64,000 nucleotides of DNA from Streptomyces puniciscabiei (GTDB lineage Bacteria > Actinomycetota > Actinomycetes > Streptomycetales > Streptomycetaceae). The position numbers and the translations under genes are program-made. This document shows, piece by piece, positions 44,589-54,289 of the stretch; position 1 is the first letter of the stretch, and the number at the start of each line of letters is the position of its first letter. The stretch covers positions 1,116,001 through 1,180,000 of the forward strand of contig NZ_VFNX01000001.1 in assembly GCF_006715785.1 (NCBI RefSeq), given 5' to 3'. The notes under the pieces are model-generated. The model saw only the letters and a program-made list of their open reading frames with translations, ran no database searches and was not told where the DNA came from.

Positions 44589-47500
44589 ATGGTCAGCTCC
44601 GCACACCGAGCCCTCGACGGCTTCTCACCCGCGACCCGCGGCTGGTTCACGGGGGCGTTCTCCGCGCCCACCGCGGCCCAGGCCGGCGCGTGGCGGGCCA
44701 TCGGTGCGGGTTCGGACGTGCTGGTGGTGGCCCCGACCGGCTCGGGCAAGACGCTGGCCGCGTTCCTCGCCGCCCTGGACCAGCTGGCCTCGACCCCGCC
44801 CCCGGCCGACCCGAAGAAACGCTGCCGGGTGCTCTATGTCTCCCCGCTGAAGGCCCTCGCGGTGGATGTCGAGCGCAACCTCCGCAGCCCGCTGACCGGC
44901 ATCCGGCACGAATCCGTGCGCCTGGGCCTGCCCGAGCCCGAGGTCAGGGTCGGCATCCGCTCCGGCGACACCCCCGCGGCGGAGCGGCGTGCCCTGTCCA
45001 CCCGCCCGCCGGACATCCTGATCACCACCCCCGAGTCGCTGTTCCTGATGCTGACCTCGGCCACACGTGACGCGCTGACGGGTGTGGAGACGGTGATCCT
45101 GGACGAGGTGCACGCGGTCGCGGGCACCAAGCGCGGCGCCCATCTCGCGCTCTCCCTGGAGCGGCTTGACGAGCTGCTGCCGAAGCCGGCCCGGCGGATC
45201 GGCCTGTCGGCGACCGTCCGCCCGGTGGACGAGGTGGCCCGGTATCTCTCGCCGCGCCGCAAGGTGGAGATCGTCCAGCCGGAGTCCGGCAAGGAGTTCG
45301 ACCTTTCCGTGGTCGTCCCGGTCGAGGACATGGGCGAGCTGAGCGGCGCACCGGCGGCCGACGCGGGCGAGGGCGCGGAGCGGCCGTCGATCTGGCCGCA
45401 TGTGGAGGAGCGGATCGCCGACCTGGTCCAGTCCCACCGCTCCACGATCGTGTTCGCCAACTCCCGGCGCCTCGCCGAGCGGCTGTGCAACCGGCTCAAC
45501 GAGATCGCCTACGAGCGGGCGACCGGCGAGACCCTGGACGAACACCACGCCCCGGCCCAACTGATGGGCGGCTCGGGCGCGGCCCAGGGCGCGCCCCCGG
45601 TGATCGCCCGCGCGCACCACGGCTCGGTCTCCAAGGAGCAGCGGGCCCTGGTCGAGGAGGACCTGAAGGCGGGCCGCCTGCCCGCCGTGGTCGCCACGTC
45701 CAGCCTGGAGCTGGGCATCGACATGGGCGCCGTCGACCTGGTCGTACAGGTCGAGTCCCCGCCCTCGGTCGCCTCCGGGCTGCAACGCGTCGGCCGCGCG
45801 GGTCACCAGGTGGGCGCCGTCTCCACCGGTGTGGTCTTCCCCAAGTACCGCGGCGACCTCGTCCAGGCAGCCGTGGTCACCGAGCGGATGCGCTCCGGCT
45901 CGATCGAGTCCCTGAAGGTGCCCGCGAACCCGCTCGACGTGCTCGCGCAGCAACTGGTCGCGATGACGGCGCTGGACACCTGGCAGTTCGACGACCTGCT
46001 CGCCATGGTCCGCCGTGCGGCCCCCTTCGCCTCGCTGCCCGAATCGGCGTTCACGGCGGTCCTCGACATGCTCGCCGGCCGCTATCCGTCCGACGCGTTC
46101 GCGGAGCTGCGCCCGCGCGTGGTGTGGGACCGCGTGACCGGCGAGATCACCGGCCGCCCGGGCGCCCAGCGCCTCGCCGTCACCTCGGGCGGCACGATCC
46201 CCGACCGCGGTCTGTTCGGGGTCTTCCTCGCCGGTGCCGACCCGAAGAAGGGCGGCGGCCGGGTCGGCGAGCTCGACGAGGAGATGGTCTACGAGTCCCG
46301 TGTGGGGGATGTCTTCACGCTGGGCACGAGTTCCTGGCGCATCGAGGACATCACCCGCGACCGGGTCCTGGTCTCCCCCGCCCCGGGAGTACCGGGCCGG
46401 CTGCCCTTCTGGAAGGGCGACCAGCTGGGCCGCCCGCTCGAACTGGGCCGCGCCTTGGGCGCGTTCCTGCGCGAGGTCGGCGCGCTGCCCAGGGACGACG
46501 CGCGGCTGCGCCTGCTGGCGGCGGGTCTGGATGCCTGGGCGGCGGACAATGTGCTGTCGTACCTGGACGAGCAGCGCGAGGCCTGCGGCCATGTCCCGGA
46601 CGACCGCACGATCGTGGTGGAGCGCTTCCGCGACGAGCTCGGCGACTGGCGGGTCGTCGTCCACTCACCCTTCGGCGCCCAGGTGCACGCCCCCTGGGCC
46701 CTCGCGCTGGGCGCCCGCCTGTCCGAGCGTTACGGCATGGACGCGCAGGTCATGCACGCCGACGACGGCATCGTGCTGCGCCTGCCCGACGCCGACCTGA
46801 TGGGCCTGGACCTGCTCGACCAGGCACCGATGAAGGCCGGCACGGAGTACGACAGCGAACAGGCGCCCGTCGGCGCGGCGGACGTCGCCTTCGACAAGGG
46901 CGAGGTCGACCAGGTCGTCACCGACCAGGTCGGCGGCTCCGCCCTGTTCGCCTCCCGGTTCCGCGAGTGCGCCGCCCGCGCGCTGCTGCTGCCACGCCGC
47001 AACCCCGGCAGGCGGACCCCACTGTGGCAGCAGCGCCAGCGGGCGGCCCAACTGCTGCAGGTGGCAAGCGAGTTCGGCTCGTTCCCGATCGTCCTGGAGG
47101 CCGTCCGCGAGTGCCTCCAGGACGTCTTCGACGTCCCCGGCCTGGTCGAGCTGATGGGCGACATCGAGTCCCGCAAGGTGCGTCTGGTCGAGGTCACCAC
47201 CCCGGAGCCGTCCCCGTTCGCCCGCTCCCTGTTGTTCGGGTACGTCGCCCAGTTCCTGTACGAGGGCGACTCCCCGCTGGCCGAGCGCCGGGCCGCGGCG
47301 CTGTCCCTGGACTCGCGGCTGCTGGCCGAGCTGCTGGGCCAGGCGGAGCTGCGCGAACTGCTCGACGCCGAGGTGCTGACCGAGCTGGAGCGCGAGCTGC
47401 AGTGGTTGACCGACGACCGGCGGGTCAAGGACGTGGAGGGCGTGGCCGATGTGCTGCGGCTGCTCGGCCCGCTGACGGACGCCGAGCTGGTCGCGCGGGG

Positions 47501-49589
47501 CGCGGACCCGCAGTGGGCGCGCGAGCTGGCCGGCGCCCGCCGGGCGATCAAGGTCCGGATCGCCGGTGCCGACCACTGGGCGGCGGTCGAGGACGCCGGC
47601 CGGCTGCGCGACGCGCTCGGCACGGCACTGCCGGTCGGTGTGCCCGAGGCCTTCACCGAGCCGGTCAAGGACCCACTGGGCGATCTCCTCGCCCGCTACG
47701 CCCGCACCCACGGCCCGTTCACCTCGGCCACGGCCGCGGCCCGCTTCGGCCTCGGCGTGGCGGTCACCGAGGGCGCCCTGCAGCGGCTCGCCGCGAACGG
47801 CCGGGTCGTCCAAGGCGAGTTCCACCCGGCGGGCATCGGCCAGGAGTGGTGCGACGCGGCCGTACTGCGCCGCCTGCGCCGCCGCTCCCTGGCGGCCCTG
47901 CGCCATGAGCTGGAGCCCGTGCCACCGGCCGCGCTCGCCCAGTTCCTGCCCCAGTGGCAGCACATCGGCAAGGGGCACGGAGTACGCGGTATCGACGGAC
48001 TGGTGCGCGCCATCGAGCAGTTGCAGGGCGCCTCCGTGCCCGCCTCCGCGCTGGAGAAGCTCGTGCTGCCCTCCCGCGTGGCGAACTACACGCCCGCGAT
48101 GCTCGACGAGCTGACGGCCGCCGGGGAAGTGGTGTGGGCGGGTGCGGGCGCCCTGCCCGGCAAGGACGGCTGGGTCTCCCTCTATCTGGCGGACGCGGCC
48201 CCCCTGCTGCTCCCCCCGCCCCATCCCCTGGAGCTGACCGCGCTCCACCAGTCCGTCCTGGAGGCGCTCTCCGGCGGCTACGGCCTGTTCTTCCGCCAGA
48301 TCGCCGACCAGGTCCGTGCCACCACCCACCCCGATGTCACCGACCCCCAACTGGCCGACGCGCTCTGGGACCTGGCCTGGTCGGGCCGGCTCACCAACGA
48401 CACCCTCGCGCCGATGCGTTCCCTGCTGGGCTCGGGCCGTACGGCGGGCTCGACCGCCCACCGCGCCAAGCGCGCCGTCCCGCGCGGGCGCTACGGCTCC
48501 CTGACGGCCGCCGCACGCACCGCGTCCCGTACGGGCCCGCCGACGGTCGCCGGCCGCTGGTCACTGCTCCCGGCGGCCGAGCCGGACGCCACCGTGCGCG
48601 CCCACGCGCTGGCCCGCACCCTGCTGGACCGGCACGGCGTGGTCACCCGCGGCGCGGTCGCCGCGGAGGGAATCGAGGGCGGCTTCTCGTCGGTGTACCA
48701 CGTGCTGTCCGCGTTCGAGGAAAGCGGCCAGGCGCGGCGCGGCTATGTGGTCGAGGGCCTGGGCGCGGCCCAGTTCGCCATGGACGGCGCGGTGGACCGG
48801 CTCCGCGCGGTGTCCAGCGCACGCGACCGGGGCGAGGGCCTGCCCTCCCCGCCCGACCGGAACGGCTTCCCCGGCGGCTCCGACGGTTTCGCCCAGCCGG
48901 CCTTCCCGAACGGCTTCGACGCGCCCGACGGCACACCGCACGATCGCGCGCTCCCCGGCGCGTTCGACCAGGGCGACGGCGGCTTCGCCCACCCCGGACT
49001 CGACGGCGACTTCACCTGGCCGCCGACGGACCCGCCGCCCGCCCCCGGCGAATACGTCTCACCTCGCGACCTCGCCGACCCCTTCGCCACCCCCGGCTAC
49101 GGCGGCCCCAGAGGAGGCGGATCCAGCGCCTACGGCCCACCGGCGAACCGAGGGTACGGAGGGTACGCGGGCGGTCGTACGGGCACGGCCTCGCCCGACC
49201 CCCGTGCCGTGGTCCTCGCCGCGGCCGATCCCGCCAACGCGTACGGTGCGGCCCTGTCCTGGCCCGAGCCGCCGACCGGTGCCGGGCACAAACCGGGACG
49301 CAAGGCGGGCTCGCTGGTCGTCCTGGTGGAGGGCGAACTGACGCTGTACATGGAGCGCGGCGGCAAGACCCTGCTGGCCTGGCCCGCCGGTCCGGACACT
49401 CCGGCCCCGGACGACCCCCGTCTCCGTACGGCCGCGGAAGCCCTGGCCGCGGCAGCTCGCGCGGGCTCCCTCGGCACGGTCACCGTCGAGCGGATCAACG
49501 GCGCCCAGGCTCTGACCTCACCCATCGGCAGCCTCTTCGAGGCAGCGGGCTTCGTGGCCACGCCCCGCGGCCTGCGCCTCAGAGCATGA
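44589..49589 (+). CDS. lhr: Lhr-type ATP-dependent DNA helicase
   Basis: 1,666-residue superfamily 2 helicase of the large Lhr family, implicated in DNA repair. Motif I APTGSGKTLAAF (about 48), motif Ib TTPESL, motif II ILDEVHA (about 171), motif III LSATVRP, motif V ELGIDMGAVDLVVQ and motif VI QRVGRAGHQ are in order, followed by the winged helix, Lhr core and the long Lhr C-terminal domain. Near residue 1,415-1,540 is a Gly/Pro/Asp-rich insertion (PDRNGFPGGSDGFAQPAF) that interrupts the C-terminal domain. The ATG at 44589 has AGGA upstream. A Nei-type glycosylase gene follows 60 bp later. Confidence 0.93.
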   Translation: MVSSAHRALDGFSPATRGWFTGAFSAPTAAQAGAWRAIGAGSDVLVVAPTGSGKTLAAFLAALDQLASTPPPADPKKRCRVLYVSPLKALAVDVERNLRSPLTGIRHESVRLGLPEPEVRVGIRSGDTPAAERRALSTRPPDILITTPESLFLMLTSATRDALTGVETVILDEVHAVAGTKRGAHLALSLERLDELLPKPARRIGLSATVRPVDEVARYLSPRRKVEIVQPESGKEFDLSVVVPVEDMGELSGAPAADAGEGAERPSIWPHVEERIADLVQSHRSTIVFANSRRLAERLCNRLNEIAYERATGETLDEHHAPAQLMGGSGAAQGAPPVIARAHHGSVSKEQRALVEEDLKAGRLPAVVATSSLELGIDMGAVDLVVQVESPPSVASGLQRVGRAGHQVGAVSTGVVFPKYRGDLVQAAVVTERMRSGSIESLKVPANPLDVLAQQLVAMTALDTWQFDDLLAMVRRAAPFASLPESAFTAVLDMLAGRYPSDAFAELRPRVVWDRVTGEITGRPGAQRLAVTSGGTIPDRGLFGVFLAGADPKKGGGRVGELDEEMVYESRVGDVFTLGTSSWRIEDITRDRVLVSPAPGVPGRLPFWKGDQLGRPLELGRALGAFLREVGALPRDDARLRLLAAGLDAWAADNVLSYLDEQREACGHVPDDRTIVVERFRDELGDWRVVVHSPFGAQVHAPWALALGARLSERYGMDAQVMHADDGIVLRLPDADLMGLDLLDQAPMKAGTEYDSEQAPVGAADVAFDKGEVDQVVTDQVGGSALFASRFRECAARALLLPRRNPGRRTPLWQQRQRAAQLLQVASEFGSFPIVLEAVRECLQDVFDVPGLVELMGDIESRKVRLVEVTTPEPSPFARSLLFGYVAQFLYEGDSPLAERRAAALSLDSRLLAELLGQAELRELLDAEVLTELERELQWLTDDRRVKDVEGVADVLRLLGPLTDAELVARGADPQWARELAGARRAIKVRIAGADHWAAVEDAGRLRDALGTALPVGVPEAFTEPVKDPLGDLLARYARTHGPFTSATAAARFGLGVAVTEGALQRLAANGRVVQGEFHPAGIGQEWCDAAVLRRLRRRSLAALRHELEPVPPAALAQFLPQWQHIGKGHGVRGIDGLVRAIEQLQGASVPASALEKLVLPSRVANYTPAMLDELTAAGEVVWAGAGALPGKDGWVSLYLADAAPLLLPPPHPLELTALHQSVLEALSGGYGLFFRQIADQVRATTHPDVTDPQLADALWDLAWSGRLTNDTLAPMRSLLGSGRTAGSTAHRAKRAVPRGRYGSLTAAARTASRTGPPTVAGRWSLLPAAEPDATVRAHALARTLLDRHGVVTRGAVAAEGIEGGFSSVYHVLSAFEESGQARRGYVVEGLGAAQFAMDGAVDRLRAVSSARDRGEGLPSPPDRNGFPGGSDGFAQPAFPNGFDAPDGTPHDRALPGAFDQGDGGFAHPGLDGDFTWPPTDPPPAPGEYVSPRDLADPFATPGYGGPRGGGSSAYGPPANRGYGGYAGGRTGTASPDPRAVVLAAADPANAYGAALSWPEPPTGAGHKPGRKAGSLVVLVEGELTLYMERGGKTLLAWPAGPDTPAPDDPRLRTAAEALAAAARAGSLGTVTVERINGAQALTSPIGSLFEAAGFVATPRGLRLRA

Positions 49590-49649
49590 CCGCCGGCGAC
49601 CGCCCCGCCGGCACGCGCCCGCCCCACCCGCCCGTGGCACCCTTGACGC

Positions 49650-50495
49650 ATGCCCGAAGGTGACACGGTCTGGCAGGCCGCGCGGCGGCTGCACGAGGCC
49701 CTCGCGGGCAAGGCGCTGACCCGCAGCGACTTCCGGGTGCCGAAGTACGCGACGGTCGATCTCACCGGCCGAGCGGTGCTCAGCACGATCCCTCGCGGCA
49801 AACACCTGCTCACCCGGTTCGAGGGCGGCCTGACCCTGCACACGCATCTACGGATGGAGGGCACCTGGAAGGTGTACGGCACCGGCGAGCGCTGGCGAGG
49901 AGGCCCGGCACATCAGATCAGGGCGATCCTCGGCACCGCCGACCGCACGGCCGTGGGCTACCGGCTCCAGGTCCTGGAACTGCTGCGCACGAGCGAGGAA
50001 GAACGGGTCGTCGGCCATCTGGGCCCCGACCTGCTCGGCCCGGACTGGGATCCCGAGCGCGCCCTCGCCAACCTCCTCGCCGACCCCGCCCGACCGCTCG
50101 GCGAGGCCCTGCTCGACCAGCGCAACCTCGCCGGCATCGGCAACATCTACAAGAGCGAGCTGTGCTTCCTGCTGGGCGTCACACCGTGGCTGCCGGTCGG
50201 CACGCTGCCCGCGGACCGCGCCGAGAAGCTGCCCGCGCTCGCCAAGAGACTCCTGGAGGCGAACCGCGACCGCCCGATCCGCCAGACCACGGGCCTGCAC
50301 CGGCACGACCTGTTCGTCTACGGCCGCGCACCCCGCCCCTGTCTGCGCTGCCACACCCCGGTCCGCGTGGCCGACCAGGGCGACGGCTCCCGGGAACGCC
50401 CCACCTACTGGTGCCCCACCTGCCAGACGGGCCCCGCCCCGGCCTCCGGCTCACCGCAGCACCGGCAGAACCGCCCACCCCGCCGCACCGCCTGA
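49650..50495 (+). CDS. nei: Fpg/Nei-family DNA glycosylase (endonuclease VIII-like)
   Basis: 281 residues. The N-terminus MPEGDTVWQAARRL provides catalytic Pro2 and Glu3; the conserved Lys is in PRGKHLLTRF. The helix-two-turn-helix is LLDQRNLAGIGNIYKSE, and the C-terminal zinc finger is CLRCHTPV with CPTC. It removes oxidised bases and cuts the strand. GDT after MPE marks the Nei group. It lies directly downstream of lhr, consistent with a repair pair. The tail after the zinc finger (25 residues) is Pro/Arg-rich. Confidence 0.93.
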   Translation: MPEGDTVWQAARRLHEALAGKALTRSDFRVPKYATVDLTGRAVLSTIPRGKHLLTRFEGGLTLHTHLRMEGTWKVYGTGERWRGGPAHQIRAILGTADRTAVGYRLQVLELLRTSEEERVVGHLGPDLLGPDWDPERALANLLADPARPLGEALLDQRNLAGIGNIYKSELCFLLGVTPWLPVGTLPADRAEKLPALAKRLLEANRDRPIRQTTGLHRHDLFVYGRAPRPCLRCHTPVRVADQGDGSRERPTYWCPTCQTGPAPASGSPQHRQNRPPRRTA

Positions 50496-50676
50496 CGCCC
50501 TGGCCCCCCACCAGGCCTCCGCCACAAACCCCTCCCGTACCCGAGCCCACCCTCCATACCGGCGACGCCACAGCGACCGGCATCCCCGGCGCCCCGCGCC
50601 CCCGGTCACCCCACCCGGCGCCCGACGGCCGGAAGCCGGCAACGCGCGGCAGGCCAAGCCAATCCCCGCCCACTAA

Positions 50677-50706
50677 TTGACGGCCCGTCAGAAGTGCTCG
50701 TACCGT
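50677..50706 (+). promoter_or_regulatory. Promoter with 13-bp palindromic operator for a leaderless SDR mRNA
   Basis: TTGACG (50677-50682) and TACCGT (50701-50706) with an 18-bp spacer predict transcription start at about 50713, the ATG of the SDR gene. The palindrome TGACGGCCCGTCA (50678-50690) covers the -35, as TetR-type operators do. Confidence 0.55.
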
Positions 50707-50712
50707 CGCTGC

Positions 50713-51477
50713 ATGCCCCTCACGGCGTACGACCTCACCGGACGCACCGCATTCGTCACCGGAGCCGCCGGCGGTATCGCCCGGGCCTCCGCCGTTCTGC
50801 TCGCCGAGGCGGGGGCGACGGTGCACTGCGCCGACCGGGACGCGGACGGCCTGCACGGCACGGCGGAGCTGATCGAGAGACGCGGCGGCACGGCCCGTAT
50901 CCACGTCCTGGACGTCACCGACCGGGCCCGGCTCGCCGAGGCCGTGCGGTCATGCGGACAGCTGGACGTGATGGCGGCGATCGCAGGGATCATGCACAGC
51001 AGCCCCGTGCTGGAGACCCGCGACGAGGATCTCGACCGGGTACTGCACGTCAACTTCAAGGGTGTGCTGTACGCCTGCCAGGAGGCGGTCCGCTCGATGC
51101 TGGCCCGTGACATCCGGGGCAGCATCGTCACCATGGCCTCGGGCGCGGTCGACACCGGTGGGCCCGGGCTGCTCTGCTACGGCGCGGCGAAGGCGGCCGT
51201 GGTCCAGCTGACCAAGACGCTGGCCACCGAGGTCGGGCGGCACGGCATTCGGGTCAACGCGATCGCGCCGGGCTGGATCCGCACCCCGATGACCGACCGC
51301 CACGACCGAGAGGCGCAGGCACACACCGAGGGCGTGATGGCCCGGATGGCGCCGCTGGGCCGGGTCGGCGAGCCGGGCGACGTCGCTCACGCGGTGCTGT
51401 ACCTGGCGTCGGACGCCTCGGCGTTCACGACGGGTCAGATACTTCGCCCGAACGGGGGTGTGACGATGCCCTGGTAG
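50713..51477 (+). CDS. Short-chain dehydrogenase/reductase
   Basis: 254 residues of the classical SDR family. NAD(P)-binding AFVTGAAGGIARASAVLL (here GxxGGIA), VLDVTD, NAG-equivalent AAIAGIM, catalytic Ser in IVTMASGAVD, catalytic YGAAK (Tyr/Lys) and PGWIRTPMTD. Substrate unknown. There is no ribosome site before the ATG at 50713; the promoter position suggests a leaderless mRNA. Its end overlaps the convergent small membrane gene by 53 bp. Confidence 0.9.
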   Translation: MPLTAYDLTGRTAFVTGAAGGIARASAVLLAEAGATVHCADRDADGLHGTAELIERRGGTARIHVLDVTDRARLAEAVRSCGQLDVMAAIAGIMHSSPVLETRDEDLDRVLHVNFKGVLYACQEAVRSMLARDIRGSIVTMASGAVDTGGPGLLCYGAAKAAVVQLTKTLATEVGRHGIRVNAIAPGWIRTPMTDRHDREAQAHTEGVMARMAPLGRVGEPGDVAHAVLYLASDASAFTTGQILRPNGGVTMPW

Positions 51478-51703
51478 CGTCCCCCGCCCGCCAGGCGGCT
51501 GCCCAGCGCCCCCTCGGCACGGCCCCCACGGCCTGCACTTTTGGGACGCAGTGCACGGGCAGCAGGCTCAGCCCCCACCCGCCGGCCGCGACCGCGGCTT
51601 CCAGGACGCCCGCCCCCTGCCCCAGGGCGATCCGCAGCACGGCCCACCACCACACGGCCGCGAAGCCCAGCGCGACCGCCCAGCGCACTATCCGCCCCAC
51701 CAT
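51425..51703 (-). CDS. Small membrane protein
   Basis: 92 residues from the ATG at 51703, with AGGAGGT 11 bases upstream. One or two membrane segments (IVRWAVALGFAAVWWWAVLRI and AGVLEAAVAAGGWGLSLLPVH) are followed by a basic tail. The Trp-rich helix and HCVPK segment look conserved, but I do not recognise the family. Its 3' end runs into the SDR gene from the other strand, which is unusual and suggests that a shorter original end was lost, or that the last residues are not essential. Confidence 0.5.
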   Translation of the reverse strand: MVGRIVRWAVALGFAAVWWWAVLRIALGQGAGVLEAAVAAGGWGLSLLPVHCVPKVQAVGAVPRGRWAAAWRAGDATRASSHPRSGEVSDPS

Positions 51704-51838
51704 GGCCGCCACCACCTCCTGCGGGACGCTGGACCGCCGCCCGCCCGGCGCGGGAGACACACTCCGGGCTCACCGGTGCACACGAACGAGCCCGTCCGGA
51801 GATTCGCCGAGTACAGGGACCGGCTCTGGCCGGGACAC

Positions 51839-52309
51839 CTACGCGTTCTCTGCCTGGAACATCCAGTGATGCTTCTCCAGATCCGCCGTGATCCCGATGA
51901 AGATGTCCTGGGACACCGGATCCGGCTCACCCGTCGCCGCGACCCGTTCCCGCATCCGGGTGATCACGGCGCCGAGCGCGTCCACCATCGCCCGGACCGC
52001 GTCCCCGTCCTTGATCCAGCCCGCCGGAGTGGTGCCGATGCCGCTGCCGGAGGCCACCGTGGCGGCGCGCCCGTCCGGTGGTACTCCGAGCGCCGAGGCT
52101 CGCTCGGCCACGGTGTCGGAGTGGGTGCGTGCGGAGGCGACGACCTCGTCGAGCTGGAGGTGGATGGAACGGAAGCGGGGCCCGACGATGTTCCAGTGGA
52201 TCTGCTTGGCGACCAGGGAGAGGTCCACCAGGTCCACGAGGGCACCCTGCAGCGCCTCGGTCACGGTCTTCAGGTCAGCGTCGGCCAACGGGCTCTTCAC
52301 GACGTACAT
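51839..52309 (-). CDS. dps: Dps-family DNA-binding/ferritin-like protein
   Basis: 156 residues forming the Dps four-helix bundle; dodecamers store iron and protect DNA in stress and in sporulating nucleoids. Ferroxidase residues are in AKQIHWNIVGPRFRSIHLQLDEVV and ARTHSDTVAERASALG. No long basic tails are present at either end, in contrast to some Streptomyces Dps proteins. The start at 52309 has GGAGGAAG upstream. It lies downstream of clgR, separated by a terminator; the position corresponds to DpsB in S. coelicolor. Confidence 0.92.
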   Translation of the reverse strand: MYVVKSPLADADLKTVTEALQGALVDLVDLSLVAKQIHWNIVGPRFRSIHLQLDEVVASARTHSDTVAERASALGVPPDGRAATVASGSGIGTTPAGWIKDGDAVRAMVDALGAVITRMRERVAATGEPDPVSQDIFIGITADLEKHHWMFQAENA

Positions 52310-52423
52310 GCGCTTCCTCCGGTGCTTCGGCGCCGTCACGTCCCTCCACCATGGCCGCCTCCCCCAACACCGGCAAACGGACGTAAAAGCGACACACATC
52401 ACACATGGGCCGGTAAAGCAGAA

Positions 52424-52468
52424 ACCCCGGCCGACGCTCCAGGTTCCCCTGGGACGGCCGGCCGGGGC
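52424..52468 (-). terminator. Terminator after clgR
   Basis: CCCCGGCC/GGCCGGGG stem with an inner CCAGG/CCTGG stem, 37 bp beyond the clgR stop in the direction of its transcription and before dps. Confidence 0.7.
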
Positions 52469-52504
52469 CTCACAGCGATCGGTGCTGAGCCGCGTACGCG
52501 TGCG

Positions 52505-52879
52505 TCACGCGGCGACCACGTCCACCGCCTCGGCGGGCGCCTTGATGGTCACCCGTTCCGGTGGCACACCGGTCACCGAGACGGAACCCAGCATCGGACG
52601 GACCGGCGTGGGCATGGGCTCGGTGGCCGCGGCGGACTGGGCCAGTTCGGCGAGCGCCAGCTCGTCGCTCACTTCCCGCATGAGTTCCGACATCCGTACG
52701 TCCAGCGCGTCGCAGATGGCGGCGAGCAGCTCGGAGGAAGCCTCCTTCTGCCCCCGCTCCACCTCGGAGAGATAGCCGAGTGAGACTCGGGCGGACGAGG
52801 AGACTTCGCGCAGAGTACGGCCCTGGCGTTGGCGCTGCCGACGCAGCACGTCACCCAGCAGGCGACGGAGCAGAATCAT
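52505..52879 (-). CDS. clgR: Clp gene regulator ClgR
   Basis: 124-residue activator of clp protease genes in actinobacteria. The XRE-type helix-turn-helix is [20 protein letters not shown] through [20 protein letters not shown], as in ClgR. The C-terminus ends VVAA, resembling the ClpP-recognised end by which ClgR is degraded. The ATG at 52879 has GGAGGGAG upstream and gives the usual [13 protein letters not shown] start. It is 109 bp downstream of cinA on the same strand, the conserved order. Confidence 0.93.
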   Translation of the reverse strand: MILLRRLLGDVLRRQRQRQGRTLREVSSSARVSLGYLSEVERGQKEASSELLAAICDALDVRMSELMREVSDELALAELAQSAAATEPMPTPVRPMLGSVSVTGVPPERVTIKAPAEAVDVVAA

Positions 52880-52988
52880 CGGTGGCTCCCTCCTCGGACC
52901 GCGTAGCCGCATCCTTCTCGCCCCACCGTACCGCCTCGCGCTGCGGCCGTGCGGGGAGCGATGTCGTGTTCACTCAGGGCTGCAAACA

Positions 52989-53534
52989 TCAAAACCCCCC
53001 GTTCCGTTCCGTATCCTGTGCCCGCTCATTACCGGTCTGTTCGCCCGCAAGCTGCTCCAGGAGCACTGCGAGTACGCTCCGTACACTCTCCATACGAATT
53101 TCCGCACGGCTGCCGTTCAACCGCAGGGCCTCCACTTTTCCGCCAGCGGCGGAACCCGGGCGGTCGGTGAGGGGCCCGTCGACGGCCACGAAAACCGTCC
53201 CTACGGGCTTGCCGTCCTGTGGTTCGGGGCCGGCGACTCCGGTCGTCGCGATGCCCCAGTCGGCGCCCAGCGCCTTCCGCACGCCGGCCGCCATCTCGCC
53301 CGCGACCTGCGGGTCCACCGCTCCGCGCTGCGCCAGCAGGGCCGCGTCGACGCCGAGCAGCTCATGCTTCAGCTCGGTGGCGTAGGCGGTGACCGAACCC
53401 CGGAACACCTTGGACGCTCCGGGGACCGAGGTGATCTCCGCCGCCACCAGGCCACCGGTGAGCGACTCGGCAACAGCGAGGGTCTCGCCCCTCACGGTCA
53501 GTAGTCGCACCAGTTCGGTGGCCTTCGAGCTCAC
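52989..53534 (-). CDS. cinA: CinA C-terminal domain protein (nicotinamide-nucleotide amidase type)
   Basis: 181 residues, consisting only of the CinA C-terminal domain: LAVAESLTGGLVAAEITSVPGASKVFRG, ATELKHELLGV and GIATTGVAGPEPQDGKPVGTVF, which form the PncC-type deamidase active site (Ser in AESLTGG). The N-terminal CinA domain is absent, usual in Streptomyces. GTG start overlaps the pgsA stop, with GGAGGAGAAGGA ahead. In the rimO-pgsA-cinA operon. The last 25 residues are charged and low-complexity. Confidence 0.92.
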   Translation of the reverse strand: MSSKATELVRLLTVRGETLAVAESLTGGLVAAEITSVPGASKVFRGSVTAYATELKHELLGVDAALLAQRGAVDPQVAGEMAAGVRKALGADWGIATTGVAGPEPQDGKPVGTVFVAVDGPLTDRPGSAAGGKVEALRLNGSRAEIRMESVRSVLAVLLEQLAGEQTGNERAQDTERNGGF

Positions 53535-54289
53535 GCTTCCTTCTCCTCCAACGCCGCCGCGCGCTCGGCGATTCCCCGCCTGCGCAGCACAATGGCTTGT
53601 CTCACGTAGTCGAGTCCGGTGACGACGGTGAGGACGACCGCCGCGGCCATCACCCAGAACCTCAGCGTGGCCAGCCATCCCGTCAGCGCCAGGACGTACA
53701 TCCCGACCGCGACCCCCTGGGTGAGGGTCTTGAGCTTGCCCCCACGACTGGCCGGGATCACGCCATAGCGAATGACCAGAAATCGCAGCAGCGTAATGCC
53801 GAGTTCCCGGCCGAGGATGACGCCCGTCACCCACCAGGGCAGATCGCCCAGGCCCGACAGACAGATCAGCGCCGCCCCCATGATCGCCTTGTCGGCGATG
53901 GGGTCGGCGATCTTCCCGAAGTCGGTGACCAGGTTGTAGGTGCGCGCCAGATGCCCGTCGAACAGGTCGGTGATCATGGCGATGGCGAAGGCCGCCCAGG
54001 CCAGTGCGCGCCAGGCCGGGTCGTAGCCGCCGTTCGCCAGCATCAGGGCCACGAAGCCGGGCACCAGCACCAGCCGGAGCATGGTCAGCAGATTGGCCAC
54101 GTTCCAGACGCTGGCCTGGTTGACGGCCGCGGCCGCGATCTTTCCGCCGCGCGCGGGCCTGCCGCCGCTGTCGGGACCTGGAGCAGAACCGGAGACCTCG
54201 GACCGAGCGCCGTCGGCAGGGGCGGCGGAACCCCGCGCGCCGTGCGCGCCGGAGGAGCCGCCCGCGGCGGATGCCGGGACTCCGGTCAT
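53531..54289 (-). CDS. pgsA: CDP-diacylglycerol--glycerol-3-phosphate 3-phosphatidyltransferase
   Basis: 252 residues, an integral membrane enzyme making phosphatidylglycerol phosphate. The CDP-alcohol phosphotransferase motif D-G-x2-A-R-x8-G-x3-D-x3-D is complete in [20 protein letters not shown] with ADPIADK. Four or five membrane helices are present. The first 50 residues are a Gly/Ser/Ala-rich extension. ATG overlaps the rimO stop (ATGA), and its own stop overlaps cinA, so rimO-pgsA-cinA is one coupled operon. Confidence 0.95.
   Translation of the reverse strand: MTGVPASAAGGSSGAHGARGSAAPADGARSEVSGSAPGPDSGGRPARGGKIAAAAVNQASVWNVANLLTMLRLVLVPGFVALMLANGGYDPAWRALAWAAFAIAMITDLFDGHLARTYNLVTDFGKIADPIADKAIMGAALICLSGLGDLPWWVTGVILGRELGITLLRFLVIRYGVIPASRGGKLKTLTQGVAVGMYVLALTGWLATLRFWVMAAAVVLTVVTGLDYVRQAIVLRRRGIAERAAALEEKEA

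Noticed and set aside
52968..52987. GTTCAC...GCAAAC imperfect palindrome upstream of clgR as a ClgR autoregulatory site
   Set aside because: It agrees poorly with the GTTCGC-N-GCG type consensus I recall; too weak to list as a feature.
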